Notes: generated by a model not told the origin, from the letters alone. Positions 8,869 through 18,562 are shown, counted from the first letter of the stretch. The stretch: 55,117 nt of DNA from Subtercola vilae (GCF_004923255.1 NZ_QYRT01000024.1:1-55117); one strand, 5' to 3'. Numbers and translations: made by a program.

Positions 8869-10545
8869 ATGCCCAATCCCACATTCGCACCCCAGCCCCT
8901 GAAGCCCGACACGCTGCGGGTCATCCCCATCGGCGGCCTCGGCGAAATCGGCCGAAACATGACCGTGTTCGAAATCAATGGCAAGCTGCTGATCGTCGAC
9001 TGCGGCGTGCTGTTCCCCGAAGAGACCCAGCCCGGCGTCGACCTCATTCTTCCCGACTTCTCGCTGGTGCGTGACCGTCTGAAAGACGTCGTCGGCATCG
9101 TGCTCACCCACGGCCACGAAGACCACATCGGCGCTGTGCCGTACCTCTTGCGCTTGAAGAACGACATTCCCCTCATCGGCTCCGGCCTCACGCTGGCACT
9201 CGTCGAGGCGAAGCTCAAAGAGCACCGCATCAAGCCCTACACCTTTCAGGTCGAAGAGGGCCAGATCGAGCAGATGGGCCCGTTCGAGCTCGAGTTCGTC
9301 GCGGTGAACCACTCCATTCCCGACGCGCTGGCCGTGGCCATCAAGACCGTCGCGGGCGTGGTGCTGCACACCGGCGACTTCAAGATGGATCAGCTGCCCC
9401 TCGACAACCGCATCACCGACCTGCGTGCCTTTGCCCGCCTCGGTGAAGCCGGCGTCGACCTCTTCCTGGTCGACTCGACCAATGCCGATGTTCCCGGGTT
9501 CACCCCCTCTGAGCGCACCATCGGCCCCGTGCTCGATTCGGTCATCGCTCGTGCTCCCCGCCGGGTCATCGTGGCCAGCTTCTCCTCGCACGTTCACCGT
9601 GTGCAGCAGGTTCTGGATGCCGCACACGCCAATGGGCGAAGGGTGGCGCTGCTCGGCCGTTCCATGGTGCGCAACATGGGTATCGCAGAAGAGCTCGGAT
9701 ACCTCAAGGTTCCCGAAGGCGTGCTCGTCGACTTCAAGAAGGCCGGCGACATCCCCGACGACAAGATCGTCTACATGTCGACCGGTTCGCAGGGCGAGCC
9801 GATGGCGGTGCTCTCGCGCATGGCCAACCTCGAGCACCAGATTGAGGTCGGGCCCGGTGACACGGTCATCCTCGCGTCCTCACTCATCCCCGGCAATGAG
9901 AACGCCGTCTACCGCGTCATCAACGGCCTCACCAAGCTCGGTGCGACCGTCGTTCACAAGGGCAACGCCAAGGTGCATGTCTCTGGCCACGCTGCGGCGG
10001 GCGAGTTGCTGTACTGCTACAACATCCTGAAGCCGAAGAACGTCATGCCGGTTCACGGCGAGTATCGCCACCTTGTGGCGAACGCGCAGCTGGCCATCGA
10101 GACCGGTGTGCCGGTCGAGAACACCATCCTGGCTGACGACGGCACCGTCATCGACCTGAAAGACGGCGTCGCCCGCGTGGTGGGCCAGTATGACCTCGGC
10201 TTCGTCTACGTCGACGGCAACAGTGTCGGCGAGATCACCGACGACGATCTCAAAGACCGTCGTGTTCTCGGCGAAGAGGGCTTCATCTCGATCATCGTCG
10301 TCATCGAGGCCGGCACCGGCCGCATCGTGGTCGGGCCAGAGATTCACGCCAAGGGTTTCGCCGAAGACGAATCGGTCTTCGACAAGGTCAAGCCGAAGAT
10401 CGCTGCTGCCCTCGCCGATGCCGCGCAGAACGGCACTCGCGACACCCACGCCCTGCAGCAGGTCGTGCGTCGCACGGTCGGTCGCTGGGTGAACACCTCG
10501 TACCGTCGTCGCCCCATGATCGTGCCGGTCGTCATCGAGGCGTAA
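8869..10545 (+). CDS. rnj: Ribonuclease J
   Basis: The product has 558 residues: a metallo-beta-lactamase/beta-CASP nuclease with the zinc motif HGHEDH at 81-86, an HTGDFKMD motif, a DSTNAD loop and the beta-CASP signatures (VASFSSHVHRVQQV, VHVSGHAA, MPVHGEYRH). A C-terminal RNase J domain follows. It acts in rRNA maturation and mRNA decay with 5'-3' exo- and endonuclease activity. ATG 8869 sits behind a strong TAGGAGGG (8858-8865). A GC-rich hairpin just after the stop may end the transcript. Confidence 0.96.
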   Translation: MPNPTFAPQPLKPDTLRVIPIGGLGEIGRNMTVFEINGKLLIVDCGVLFPEETQPGVDLILPDFSLVRDRLKDVVGIVLTHGHEDHIGAVPYLLRLKNDIPLIGSGLTLALVEAKLKEHRIKPYTFQVEEGQIEQMGPFELEFVAVNHSIPDALAVAIKTVAGVVLHTGDFKMDQLPLDNRITDLRAFARLGEAGVDLFLVDSTNADVPGFTPSERTIGPVLDSVIARAPRRVIVASFSSHVHRVQQVLDAAHANGRRVALLGRSMVRNMGIAEELGYLKVPEGVLVDFKKAGDIPDDKIVYMSTGSQGEPMAVLSRMANLEHQIEVGPGDTVILASSLIPGNENAVYRVINGLTKLGATVVHKGNAKVHVSGHAAAGELLYCYNILKPKNVMPVHGEYRHLVANAQLAIETGVPVENTILADDGTVIDLKDGVARVVGQYDLGFVYVDGNSVGEITDDDLKDRRVLGEEGFISIIVVIEAGTGRIVVGPEIHAKGFAEDESVFDKVKPKIAAALADAAQNGTRDTHALQQVVRRTVGRWVNTSYRRRPMIVPVVIEA

Positions 10546-10548
10546 CTT

Positions 10549-10576
10549 CCGTTTGCTCGCGAAACTCGCGTAACGG
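10549..10576 (+). terminator. Possible terminator hairpin after RNase J gene
   Basis: CCGTT...AACGG closes an inner CGCGA-aac-TCGCG stem immediately after the stop codon. No U-run follows, so intrinsic termination is uncertain. Confidence 0.4.
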
Positions 10577-10816
10577 ATCCGCTGGATTGGTGTCTCCGAT
10601 GCACGAGCGTTCAGTGTAACCGTCGGCTGTGATGATGGCCGCGTCGTGCCCGTCATGCGGCGAATATGGGCAGACGCGGCTTGTCTTCTCCGGCACAACG
10701 ATCCCGGTCGCGCGAACAGGCGCCCTGGGCTGATCTCGGCCCGTGCTGCGAGTACAGCGCCACGCACAACATGTCGTGCGCTGGTTTCGGCGCTTCATTA
10801 TTTGATTGTGACTCGC
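10577..10816. other. Intergenic region without a recognised gene
   Basis: This is most of the 323-nt gap between the RNase J gene and a lipoprotein gene. Short frames here have no good start signal, no recognisable domain and no codon bias like the neighbours. I see no tRNA cloverleaf. The only strong signals are at its right end (palindrome and -10 box). Confidence 0.6.
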
Positions 10817-10834
10817 GTCCGCAAATTTGCGGAC
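10817..10834. promoter_or_regulatory. 18-bp perfect palindrome, candidate operator
   Basis: GTCCGCAAATTTGCGGAC is a perfect 18-bp palindrome with an AT-rich centre. It ends 22 bp before the putative -10 box TACTTT (10857-10862), so it covers or touches the -35 region. This is the layout of a transcription factor operator. The binding protein is unknown. Confidence 0.65.
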
Positions 10835-10856
10835 TGCCGAGCGAGAGCTGAACTGC

Positions 10857-10862
10857 TACTTT
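10857..10862 (+). promoter_or_regulatory. -10 box of the lipoprotein gene
   Basis: TACTTT ends 6 nt before ATG 10869 and there is no Shine-Dalgarno, consistent with a leaderless transcript. Confidence 0.55.
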
Positions 10863-10868
10863 CTGTGT

Positions 10869-11624
10869 ATGCACTCAGAAACACTCGTTCACGTACGACG
10901 CACCTCAATTGCGACGGCCGCATTCGTCGTAATGCTCGGCTTGATTACGGGGTGCGCGGGTACTGAGCGCGCGCCCGCATCAGCGGGTGCGCAAGGCTCG
11001 TCCAGTGCCTCAGTGGCGCCTTCTTCAGGGACGACTGCAGCAACGACACCGGCCGTGCCGTCGTCGGCGGTGGCGGAGAGCTCCGCTCCGGCGTATGCCA
11101 GCTTGGTGGTCTCGCCGCAGGGAATCGGTTCATTGCAGGTGGGTGCTGCGCCAGCGCTCTCGTCGATGATCCGGTTCTCGGCGAACCACTGCGACGCCGA
11201 CCCGCTTTACGCCAGCTCGGGAGGCTACCCGGGTGCGGTAAGTGATCGGTGGCTCTCGACATACCCCGATTTCGGGGGTTCCGGGTTCATGGTCGCTGCG
11301 GCTGATGTCGTCTCGCGTATCGACGTACGTGATCCGGCTCTCGTGACCGCCGAAGGGGCGGGCGTCGGAACCGCAGAGGCTGATCTCACTCAGAAGTACG
11401 GAGACCGTCTCTGGATGGTCTACTCGGGCTCGGTGTCAGACGTGTGGGCTCTCGCCGACACCCCCGGCACGCTCGTCTTCGAGGTGGCCAAGGATCGGTC
11501 GGGCGGTTCGTATTGGGATGCCGACAAAGCCAACCGAGTCTCTGGTGTGCGTGTTCTCGCCGCGGGCATCGACCCGGCGTTCGCGACGGCCGGCACCGAC
11601 AACCAGGCCGGAAGCTGCGTGTAA
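10869..11624 (+). CDS. Predicted lipoprotein of unknown function
   Basis: The product has 251 residues. It has a lipoprotein signal peptide: RR at 10-11, a hydrophobic core, and lipobox ITGC with the lipidated Cys29. A Ser/Ala/Thr-rich linker (about 30-75) is followed by a globular part with a GIGSLQVG repeat start and a later TAEGAGVGTAEADL segment. Cysteines lie in the middle (HCDAD) and near the C-terminus (GSCV). The same pattern (GIG, TAKGISTGSTEAD, Cys near the end) is seen in the lipoprotein gene at 35725-36561, so the two are probably distant paralogues. I do not recognise a catalytic motif. ATG 10869 is supported by the lipobox distance and the -10 box. Likely anchored on the outer face of the membrane. 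Confidence 0.8.
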   Translation: MHSETLVHVRRTSIATAAFVVMLGLITGCAGTERAPASAGAQGSSSASVAPSSGTTAATTPAVPSSAVAESSAPAYASLVVSPQGIGSLQVGAAPALSSMIRFSANHCDADPLYASSGGYPGAVSDRWLSTYPDFGGSGFMVAAADVVSRIDVRDPALVTAEGAGVGTAEADLTQKYGDRLWMVYSGSVSDVWALADTPGTLVFEVAKDRSGGSYWDADKANRVSGVRVLAAGIDPAFATAGTDNQAGSCV

Positions 11625-11667
11625 CCAGTTCTCCCGTAAGCGTCGAGGACTTTCTGACTCTCTTGTT

Positions 11668-11682
11668 GTGAACCCTGTTCAC
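11668..11682. promoter_or_regulatory. GTGAAC-CCT-GTTCAC inverted repeat
   Basis: A 6+6 bp perfect inverted repeat with a 3-nt centre sits immediately upstream of the GAAGGAGA ribosome binding site (11686-11693) of the next gene. It could be an operator or a small RNA hairpin that affects initiation. Confidence 0.45.
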
Positions 11683-11697
11683 GACGAAGGAGACAGA

Positions 11698-12261
11698 ATG
11701 ACTCGAACAATTCAGGCCGCCCGCATGGCTCAGGCGGCACGCATAGCGGCGATTGCCGCAATTACGGCGTGCGCTGCGGGCGTGACCGCGCTCGGAGTGT
11801 CATCGGCTGCATTCGCCACGCCCGCCCCGGTTGCTGCCAGAGCCTCCCAGGTCGTTACGGTCGCTCCGGCGGCCGGTTCTGCGTCAGTACTCAACTTCGT
11901 GGTGCCGCTCAGCGGCAATCCGGCGGCGCACGACCTGCTGGTGACGGGCGCCCTGAGCGGCCTTCGCGCGAGCGACGCGGTGGGCGGCTTCGGCGCGTTC
12001 ATCACCTGCGACGACCTCAACACCTACACGACCATCCTGAGCCGCGACACCGTGACGAAGTATCCAGACGGTTCGGGTGGTGCAGTGTTTTTGTTCGACC
12101 TGCCGGCGCTCGAGCAGGGGCACTCGTGCCGCCTGCAGGCCACCGCGCCGGCGCACCGCACGCTGGTGTTCAGCACGCGCGGCTGGATTTCGCTACAGGG
12201 CGAGCTGAGTATGAGCCTCGCCGGCCGGGTCGGCTCGAGCAGCACCACCGGCGGGCTGTGA
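11698..12261 (+). CDS. Secreted protein of unknown function
   Basis: The product has 187 residues. The N-terminus has several Arg residues, a hydrophobic stretch and a probable signal peptidase I site after AFA (residues 38-40), so the protein is probably exported. The mature part is about 147 residues with only two cysteines (in TCDDLN and HSCRLQ), which could form one disulfide, and a Ser/Thr/Gly tail. I recognise no family. ATG 11698 has a strong GAAGGAGA at 4-nt spacing. Only 73 nt separate it from the preceding lipoprotein gene, so they may be cotranscribed, although an inverted repeat lies between them. Confidence 0.75.
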   Translation: MTRTIQAARMAQAARIAAIAAITACAAGVTALGVSSAAFATPAPVAARASQVVTVAPAAGSASVLNFVVPLSGNPAAHDLLVTGALSGLRASDAVGGFGAFITCDDLNTYTTILSRDTVTKYPDGSGGAVFLFDLPALEQGHSCRLQATAPAHRTLVFSTRGWISLQGELSMSLAGRVGSSSTTGGL

Positions 12262-12341
12262 CGCCAGAGACACTGACCGAAATTGAGACGCGCTCGGAGC
12301 GGCTACCGACCGTTTTGAGCGCAGAACAGTAGCGTTGACGC

Positions 12342-15300
12342 ATGGCTACGAGTACCAGGTCGAACTCCCGCGCCCGCGGTGCGGGTGGCTCCGGGGCGAA
12401 AACGCCGACCCCCCGCAGAACAACCGCCGCCAAGCCCACGGGCCAGACCGGCGTTCAGAAGACCGTGCGCTACCCGATCGACGACGGTGGCCCCGGCCCC
12501 TTCGCGAAGATGTACCTCGGCCTCGCCCACCTCACGGGCGGCGCCGCTCGCGCCTTCGGCCACGAGAAGCTGGCCAAAGACGAGCGGCGCGACGGCTTCC
12601 CCTTCCTGCTGTTCGTGCTCGCGGTGGCCGGCGCGGTCATCGAGTGGTTCCTCGTGGCCAACCCCGTCGCGAATCTGCTCGACGCCTATACGTTCGGCGG
12701 CCTCTTCGGTCGGGTGGCGTACGCGCTGCCCGTCGTGATGCTGCTCCTGGCCATCTGGCTCTTTCGGCACCCGAACTCGGTGAACGACAACGGGCGCATC
12801 GGCATCGGCCTGGGCATCCTGCTGCTCACCGTTTCGGGCCTCTGCCACGTGTTCAGCCCGCAGCCCTCACCCGCCGCCGGCATGGAGTCGCTGGCGAAGG
12901 CCGGGGGAGTGTTCGGCTGGGTTATTGCCGCGCCCCTCATCGCCGTCACAACCTCGGTGGGCGCGACGATCATCGTGTCGCTCCTGCTTCTGCTCTCGCT
13001 GTTCATCATCACGAAGACCCCGCCCAACAAGGTCGGCATTCGGCTTCGCGAGCTCTACAACTACCTCTTCGGCGCGGCGTTCGGCGAGGCGCCCGAACCG
13101 CGCGATCCCAAGAACAAGGCGGGCAAGGGTGCGGGCGACGCCAACCAGACCGGCGACCTGCAGCTCGACTTCGATGAGGTCGACGTCGATTCCCTGCCGT
13201 GGTGGCGCCGAAACAAGAGTGGCCGCGAAGAAGATCCCGCGTTCGACAGCCCCATCACGACCGTCGAAGACCGCACCCCGCCCACCGAGGTTCTCGGTCG
13301 GGTTCCGGATGCCCGGGCCTCGAACTCCGACCGCACCGAGGTCTTGAGCGCCGTTGTCGACCGCACCGTCGACGAGAGCGCCGGCAGCGCTGACGCCGCA
13401 GACACCATGGCCTTCGGGGCAGCCGTGCTCGGCGACATGGAAGCGGCCGAGCAGGCCGTCAAGCGTTTCACGGGCGAGATTCTGCCCGGCTCGAAGTCGG
13501 CCACGGGCATCCGCGACGATGCCGGCACCGACGAGGCCTCGTTCACGGGCGTGCTGTTCCCGGGCGAAGCGAAGCCCGCGGTTCTGCCGGGGATGGGCAA
13601 TGACGCTGGCTTCATTCCGTTGGCCGAGGTGAAAGAGGCTGAGGAGCGAAACTACTCGCTTCCGCCCGCCACCAGCCTCGTGCTCGGCGAGCCGTCGAAG
13701 GCCCGTTCGGCCGCGAACGACGACATCGTGCGTGCCCTCACCGAAGTACTCACCCAGTTTCAGGTCGACGCGAAAGTCACTGGTTTCTCGCGCGGCCCGA
13801 CCGTCACCCGGTACGAGATCGAACTCGGCCCGGGCGTGAAGGTCGAGCGTGTCACCGCGCTCAGCAAGAACCTCTCGTATGCGGTCGCGAGCAACGAAGT
13901 GCGTATTCTCTCGCCGATTCCCGGCCGGAGCGCCATCGGGGTCGAGATTCCGAACACCGACCGCGAGATCGTGTCGCTCGGCGATGTGCTGCGTTCGGCG
14001 AAGGCCACGAACGACACGCACCCGATGACCATCGGCGTGGGTAAAGACGTCGAGGGCAAATTCGTCATCGCGAACCTCGCCAAGATGCCTCACCTCCTCG
14101 TGGCTGGGTCGACGGGCTCGGGCAAGTCGAGCTTCGTCAACTCGATGGTCACGAGCATCCTGATGCGCGCCACGCCCGCCGAGGTGCGCATGGTGCTCAT
14201 CGACCCCAAGCGCGTCGAGCTGACCGCCTACCAGGGTGTTCCACACCTCATCACGCCCATCATCACGAACCCGAAGAAGGCCGCCGAAGCGCTGGCCTGG
14301 GTCGTGAAGGAGATGGATATGCGTTACGACGATCTCGAGAGCTTCGGGTTTCGGCACATCGACGACTTCAACCGGGCGGTGGTCAACGGCGAGCTCATTC
14401 TGCCGGCCGGCAGCCACAGGGTGCTGAAGCCGTACCCGTACCTGCTGATCGTGGTCGACGAGCTCGCCGACCTCATGATGGTGGCACCGAGAGATGTCGA
14501 AGACTCGATCGTTCGCATCACGCAGTTGGCCCGGGCATCCGGAATCCACCTCGTGCTGGCGACCCAGCGCCCCAGCGTCGATGTGGTGACGGGCCTGATC
14601 AAGGCCAACGTTCCGTCGCGGCTGGCGTTCGCAGTGACCAGCGTCACCGACTCGCGGGTCATTCTCGACCAGCCCGGTGCCGACAAGCTCATCGGGCAGG
14701 GCGACGCGCTCTTTCTCCCCATGGGGGCCTCGAAGTCGGTTCGTGTGCAGGGTGCGTGGGTCAGCGAGAGCGAGATCGAGAAGGTCGTCAAGCACGTCAC
14801 GCTGCAGGCGCGGCCCGAGTACCGCAACGACGTCACGGTCGCCGCCGTCACCAAGCAGATCGATTCTGATATCGGTGATGACCTCGAAGTGCTGCTGCAG
14901 GCCGCCGAGCTCATCGTGAACACGCAGTTCGGTTCGACCTCGATGCTGCAACGCAAGCTCAAGGTGGGCTTCGCGAAGGCGGGTCGTTTGATGGATCTGC
15001 TCGAGTCGCGTGAGATCGTCGGGCCCTCAGAGGGTTCGAAGGCACGCGACGTGCTCGTGACGGCCGAACAACTGCCCGAGGTGCTGGCCATGCTGCGGGG
15101 GTCGGATGTCGCGGCTCACGGCTCGGCTGCGGGCCCGGGTGGGTCTGTGGGTGCGTCTGCCCCAGCTTCTGTCGGCGGCTCGGCGTCGTACGCCGCTGCC
15201 CCGGCCGCCCTGCCCGCCACCGCACCCCTGCCCACCTCTCTCGTGCCGTCGGCCTCTGACAACCGCTACGACGTCGACCCTCTGAGCGAGCCCGGCGACG

Positions 15301-15362
15301 GCTATCCTGAGGTTGAAGTCACAGACGATGAAGACGCCTGGGGCTACACCGGCAGAGAGTAG
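12342..15362 (+). CDS. ftsK: DNA translocase FtsK/SpoIIIE
   Basis: The product has 1006 residues. The N-terminal part carries about four hydrophobic segments (roughly residues 85-230). An acidic/Ser-rich linker follows to about 455, then the motor domain with Walker A GSTGSGKS (589-596) and a Walker B around VVDELAD (Asp706). The C-terminal winged-helix gamma domain has [22 protein letters not shown], followed by an Ala/Pro/Ser-rich tail of about 90 residues. FtsK pumps chromosomes through the division septum and activates XerCD. ATG 12342 has TAGCGT ending 6 nt upstream and no Shine-Dalgarno, so it is probably leaderless. pgsA starts 4 nt after the stop. Confidence 0.97.
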   Translation: MATSTRSNSRARGAGGSGAKTPTPRRTTAAKPTGQTGVQKTVRYPIDDGGPGPFAKMYLGLAHLTGGAARAFGHEKLAKDERRDGFPFLLFVLAVAGAVIEWFLVANPVANLLDAYTFGGLFGRVAYALPVVMLLLAIWLFRHPNSVNDNGRIGIGLGILLLTVSGLCHVFSPQPSPAAGMESLAKAGGVFGWVIAAPLIAVTTSVGATIIVSLLLLLSLFIITKTPPNKVGIRLRELYNYLFGAAFGEAPEPRDPKNKAGKGAGDANQTGDLQLDFDEVDVDSLPWWRRNKSGREEDPAFDSPITTVEDRTPPTEVLGRVPDARASNSDRTEVLSAVVDRTVDESAGSADAADTMAFGAAVLGDMEAAEQAVKRFTGEILPGSKSATGIRDDAGTDEASFTGVLFPGEAKPAVLPGMGNDAGFIPLAEVKEAEERNYSLPPATSLVLGEPSKARSAANDDIVRALTEVLTQFQVDAKVTGFSRGPTVTRYEIELGPGVKVERVTALSKNLSYAVASNEVRILSPIPGRSAIGVEIPNTDREIVSLGDVLRSAKATNDTHPMTIGVGKDVEGKFVIANLAKMPHLLVAGSTGSGKSSFVNSMVTSILMRATPAEVRMVLIDPKRVELTAYQGVPHLITPIITNPKKAAEALAWVVKEMDMRYDDLESFGFRHIDDFNRAVVNGELILPAGSHRVLKPYPYLLIVVDELADLMMVAPRDVEDSIVRITQLARASGIHLVLATQRPSVDVVTGLIKANVPSRLAFAVTSVTDSRVILDQPGADKLIGQGDALFLPMGASKSVRVQGAWVSESEIEKVVKHVTLQARPEYRNDVTVAAVTKQIDSDIGDDLEVLLQAAELIVNTQFGSTSMLQRKLKVGFAKAGRLMDLLESREIVGPSEGSKARDVLVTAEQLPEVLAMLRGSDVAAHGSAAGPGGSVGASAPASVGGSASYAAAPAALPATAPLPTSLVPSASDNRYDVDPLSEPGDGYPEVEVTDDEDAWGYTGRE

Positions 15363-15366
15363 CAAA

Positions 15367-15969
15367 ATGACCAGCCCGACTTCGGCACAGAGCGTGCCCG
15401 CGAAGCCCAGCAACTGGAACCTGCCGAATGCGATCACCGTCATCCGCATTCTGCTGGCCCCGATCTTCTTCTGGATGCTGCTGGCCGACAATGGCGCCGA
15501 CGGTGGCCTCCGGTACGCGGCGGCCATCCTGTTCATTCTCGCCATCGCGACCGACGGCATCGACGGGCACCTCGCGCGCCGCAACAACCAGGTCACCGAC
15601 CTCGGCAAGATTCTCGACCCGATCGCCGACAAGGTGCTGACGGGCGGCGCACTGGTGGGCCTCTCGATTCTCGGCGAGCTGCCGTGGTGGGTCACCATCA
15701 TCATCCTCATCCGCGAGGTGGGCATCACCGTCTACCGGTTCGCCGTGCTGAGCCAGCGGGTCATTCCCGCTTCGCGCGGCGGCAAGATCAAGACACTTGC
15801 CCAGTCGATCGCCATCTCGCTGGCCCTGCTGCCGCTCTGGGTGCCCTTGGGTGACTGGATGTTCGTGGTCAACGCCATCTTCATGAGCATCGCATTCGTG
15901 CTCACGGTCATCACCGGTCTTGACTACCTGTACCAGGACTTCAAGCTCAACAAGGCCAAGAAGCAGTGA
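15367..15969 (+). CDS. pgsA: CDP-diacylglycerol-glycerol-3-phosphate 3-phosphatidyltransferase
   Basis: The product has 200 residues and is an integral membrane CDP-alcohol phosphotransferase. The signature DG-x-DG-xx-AR ... G-xxx-D-xxx-D is visible (D63, G64, D66, G67, then GKILDPIADK). Several hydrophobic helices flank it (around LPNAITVIRILLAP, ILFILAIATDG, WVTIIILI, SIAISLALLPLW). It makes phosphatidylglycerol phosphate for PG and cardiolipin. ATG 15367 directly follows ftsK, and cinA overlaps its stop (GTGA). Confidence 0.94.
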   Translation: MTSPTSAQSVPAKPSNWNLPNAITVIRILLAPIFFWMLLADNGADGGLRYAAAILFILAIATDGIDGHLARRNNQVTDLGKILDPIADKVLTGGALVGLSILGELPWWVTIIILIREVGITVYRFAVLSQRVIPASRGGKIKTLAQSIAISLALLPLWVPLGDWMFVVNAIFMSIAFVLTVITGLDYLYQDFKLNKAKKQ

Positions 15970-16469
15970 CCGACGGGTCACACGACGAGGGCGAAGACCT
16001 CACCGCGCGACTGATAGCCGACCTCGCACGGCGCGGCGAGACCGTGGCCGTCGCCGAGTCACTGACCGGCGGTCTGCTGGTGGCTGAGCTGATCAGGCCG
16101 GCGGGGGCATCGAGTGTGGTGTTCGGGGCAGTCGTGGCCTACAATACGAGTATCAAGGCCACGGTGCTGGGGGTGGATGCCACTCTGTTGCGGTCACAGG
16201 GGCCCGTGCATCCGGAAGTCGCCGAGCAGATGGCCGAAGGGGTTCGGTTCGCGCTGTCGGTCGATGGGTCACCCGCTTCGATCGGCATCTCGACAACGGG
16301 AGTGGCGGGCCCGGGCCCGCAAGACGGCCATGCAGAAGGAACTGTCTACGTGGGGCTGGCGGTCGGCGACAAGACGTCGAGTTTCGCCTTGCACCTCGCG
16401 GGGAGCCGTGACCAGATCAGGGCTGCGGCCGTCAGCGAAGCCGTGCGAATCCTGAGAGCGCAGATATGA
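15966..16469 (+). CDS. cinA: CinA family protein (nicotinamide-nucleotide amidohydrolase)
   Basis: The product has 167 residues and consists only of the CinA C-terminal (PncC) domain. Seen: AVAESLTGGLL near the start, VVFGAVVAYNT, and the GISTTGVAGPGPQDG loop with GTVYVGLA. Members deamidate NMN to NaMN in the pyridine nucleotide cycle. It lacks the N-terminal molybdopterin-binding-like domain of long CinA proteins, which is normal for actinobacterial members. GTG 15966 overlaps the pgsA stop. The pgsA-cinA-clgR-recA order is common in this phylum. Confidence 0.93.
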   Translation: MTDGSHDEGEDLTARLIADLARRGETVAVAESLTGGLLVAELIRPAGASSVVFGAVVAYNTSIKATVLGVDATLLRSQGPVHPEVAEQMAEGVRFALSVDGSPASIGISTTGVAGPGPQDGHAEGTVYVGLAVGDKTSSFALHLAGSRDQIRAAAVSEAVRILRAQI

Positions 16470-16610
16470 AGCAGGTTGCGCGGGAATGACTCAGGTTTCG
16501 ATCTCGTTACACCTGACGTCATTAACAACGAAAGTCCAGTCTCCGTCGTTTAGAGTTTGTGGTACAGATTCGAACGGCTCGACTGAGATAGACACGCTAA
16601 GGAGGCTCCG

Positions 16611-16919
16611 ATGATTTTAGTTCGTCAAGAAATCGGCGACGTACTGCGGGACTTCCGTCTTCAGAAGGGCAGAACCCTTCGGCAGGTCGCAAGCAAGGCC
16701 AGTGTTGCACTTGGTTACCTCAGCGAGGTCGAACGCGGTCAGAAAGAAGCCTCCAGCGAGATTCTCGCTTCGGTTGCCGACGCTCTCGACACTCCTATCT
16801 CGGTCATCATGCGCGAGGTGGGCGACCGTCTGGCCGTCATCGAGGGTATCGACACCATTCCCGACACTGTGCCCGACGAGTTCGTCGCGGGCTTCGATGC
16901 CGGTCTGGTGACCCGCTAA
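16611..16919 (+). CDS. clgR: ClgR-type transcriptional regulator (XRE family)
   Basis: The product has 102 residues with an HTH_3 domain (about 8-65): LRDFRLQKGRTLRQVASKASVALGYLSEVERGQKEASS with recognition helix around SVALGYLSEVERG. This is close to ClgR, which activates clp protease genes and related stress genes in actinobacteria and is itself degraded by Clp. The location between cinA and recA supports the assignment. ATG 16611 has a strong AAGGAGG (16599-16605). The C-terminus ends in LVTR rather than the Ala-Ala degron of Streptomyces ClgR. Confidence 0.9.
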   Translation: MILVRQEIGDVLRDFRLQKGRTLRQVASKASVALGYLSEVERGQKEASSEILASVADALDTPISVIMREVGDRLAVIEGIDTIPDTVPDEFVAGFDAGLVTR

Positions 16920-16922
16920 CCG

Positions 16923-17147
16923 GTGCGTGTCAGCGAATTTCGGCAGGCCGTGCTCGACGAGTTCGGGTCAGGCTTCGGTCGCGTCGTCACCAGCGACCTC
17001 GTTCTGACCGAGTTCGGCGGTCGCACGGCCGACCAGGCCATCGGCGCCGGTGAAGATGCCCGAGAGGTGTGGATGGCACTCTGCCGTGCCGCCGATGTGC
17101 CGACGAGCCGTTGGCACGGTGCTGGGCTCCCACTGCCCCGGTCGTAG
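16923..17147 (+). CDS. DUF3046 domain protein
   Basis: The product has 74 residues. The N-terminal FRQAVLDEFGSGFGRVVTSDLVL and the AREVWMALCRAADVPTSRWHG end match DUF3046, a small actinobacterial family of unknown function encoded next to recA. GTG 16923 starts 3 nt after the clgR stop, so both are probably on one mRNA. Confidence 0.88.
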   Translation: MRVSEFRQAVLDEFGSGFGRVVTSDLVLTEFGGRTADQAIGAGEDAREVWMALCRAADVPTSRWHGAGLPLPRS

Positions 17148-17208
17148 CTCACCCCTCTGTCCGGCTCGTTTCTATGTTCGAGTGCGGCAACACGCCGAGG
17201 CATTCACT

Positions 17209-17222
17209 CGAATATATGTTCG
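17209..17222. promoter_or_regulatory. LexA (SOS) box upstream of recA
   Basis: CGAATATATGTTCG fits the actinobacterial/Bacillus-type SOS box (CGAAC-N4-GTTCG) with one change in the left arm. It lies 243 nt before recA, implying a long untranslated leader. A half-site TGTTCGA occurs upstream at about 17175. Confidence 0.85.
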
Positions 17223-17465
17223 GGTATTGCTAGTCTCCTTCACAGCGAGACGTTTTGGGCTGTTCTCCACAGTTCACGGGTCTCCGGCACGCAGTGTCGG
17301 TGGTCGTGCGTAGTGTGAAAACCGTTCAGAACGTGCGCGTTTATGCCTTGTCGCCAATCTTCCGCGAATCACTCGTGGCGGGGCGCGACAGCCTATAGGC
17401 ACACCACATTGCGGGTGCCGGGTTTCTTCGAGACCCGACCTCACGCCTATTGAAGGAGACACCAC
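17223..17465 (+). other. recA 5' leader
   Basis: About 240 nt lie between the SOS box and the recA ATG without an open frame of its own. A hairpin at 17419-17437 (CGGGTTTC-ttc-GAGACCCG, one G-U pair) sits just before the GAAGGAG ribosome binding site at 17452-17458. Confidence 0.5.
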
Positions 17466-18560
17466 ATGCCCTCAGATGCCACTCGTGAGAAAGCTCTCGA
17501 AACAGCACTCGCACAGATCGACCGCCAGTTCGGCAAGGGGTCGATCATGCGCCTCGGCAGTGATGACCGCGCCCCCGTCGAGGTCATCCCCACCGGTTCC
17601 ATCGCGCTCGACGTCGCGCTCGGCATAGGCGGGCTTCCCCGCGGCCGCATCGTTGAGATCTACGGGCCTGAATCGTCGGGTAAGACCACGCTCACCCTGC
17701 ACGCCATCGCGAACGCGCAGTGTGGCGGCGGTATCGCCGCCTTCATCGACGCCGAGCACGCCCTCGACCCCGAATACGCGAAGAAGCTGGGCGTCGACAT
17801 CGATGCCCTGCTGGTGTCGCAGCCCGACACGGGCGAGCAGGCCCTCGAGATCGCCGACATGCTCGTGCGCTCGGGCTCCATCGACCTCATCGTCATCGAC
17901 TCCGTTGCAGCCCTCGTACCGCGCGCCGAGATCGAAGGCGAGATGGGTGACTCGCACGTGGGGCTCCAGGCCCGTCTGATGTCTCAGGCGCTCCGAAAGC
18001 TCACCGGTGGGCTCAACCAGACCAACACGACCATGATCTTCATCAACCAGCTGCGCGAGAAGATCGGTGTGTTCTTCGGCAGCCCCGAGACCACCGCGGG
18101 CGGTAAGGCGCTGAAGTTCTACGCGTCGATCCGCCTCGACATCCGCCGCATCGAGACTCTCAAAGAGGGCACCGAGGCCGTGGGTAACCGCACGCGGGTG
18201 AAGGTCGTCAAGAACAAGATGGCGCCGCCCTTCAAGCAGGCGGAGTTCGACATCATCTACGGCATCGGAATCTCGCGTGAGGGCAGCCTCATCGACTTCG
18301 GCGTCGAGAACGAGATCGTGCGCAAGTCGGGTGCCTGGTATACGTACGACGGCGAGCAGCTCGGCCAGGGCAAAGAGAACTCGCGTCGGTTCTTGAAAGA
18401 GAACCCCGATGTGGCTCTCGAGATCGAGAACAAGATCAAGATGAAGCTCGGCCTGCTCGAAGACCCGAACGCGCCGAAGGTCGTCGCGGTGACGGCAGCG
18501 ACTGACACGGCGAAGGTCGAGTCCATTGCTCCGAAGGTTGCTGCACGTAAGGGTGCCTAG
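17466..18560 (+). CDS. recA: Recombinase RecA
   Basis: The product has 364 residues with no intein. Walker A is GPESSGKT (67-74), Walker B is within [22 protein letters not shown], and loops L1/L2 ([37 protein letters not shown]) are intact. RecA drives strand exchange and stimulates LexA self-cleavage. ATG 17466 follows GAAGGAG with proper spacing. An SOS box lies upstream, and lexA itself is about 10 kb away in this window. recX follows after 2 nt. Confidence 0.99.
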   Translation: MPSDATREKALETALAQIDRQFGKGSIMRLGSDDRAPVEVIPTGSIALDVALGIGGLPRGRIVEIYGPESSGKTTLTLHAIANAQCGGGIAAFIDAEHALDPEYAKKLGVDIDALLVSQPDTGEQALEIADMLVRSGSIDLIVIDSVAALVPRAEIEGEMGDSHVGLQARLMSQALRKLTGGLNQTNTTMIFINQLREKIGVFFGSPETTAGGKALKFYASIRLDIRRIETLKEGTEAVGNRTRVKVVKNKMAPPFKQAEFDIIYGIGISREGSLIDFGVENEIVRKSGAWYTYDGEQLGQGKENSRRFLKENPDVALEIENKIKMKLGLLEDPNAPKVVAVTAATDTAKVESIAPKVAARKGA

Positions 18561-18562
18561 TC

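Noticed and set aside
10577-10816. Small genes in the gap behind ribonuclease J
   Set aside because: Short frames on both strands lack start signals and typical third-position GC bias.
12867-14951. Very long open frame on the minus strand opposite ftsK
   Set aside because: It is antisense to a clear FtsK coding region, has low-complexity His/Arg/Asp/Gly-rich sequence and no ribosome-binding site. High GC produces such shadow frames.
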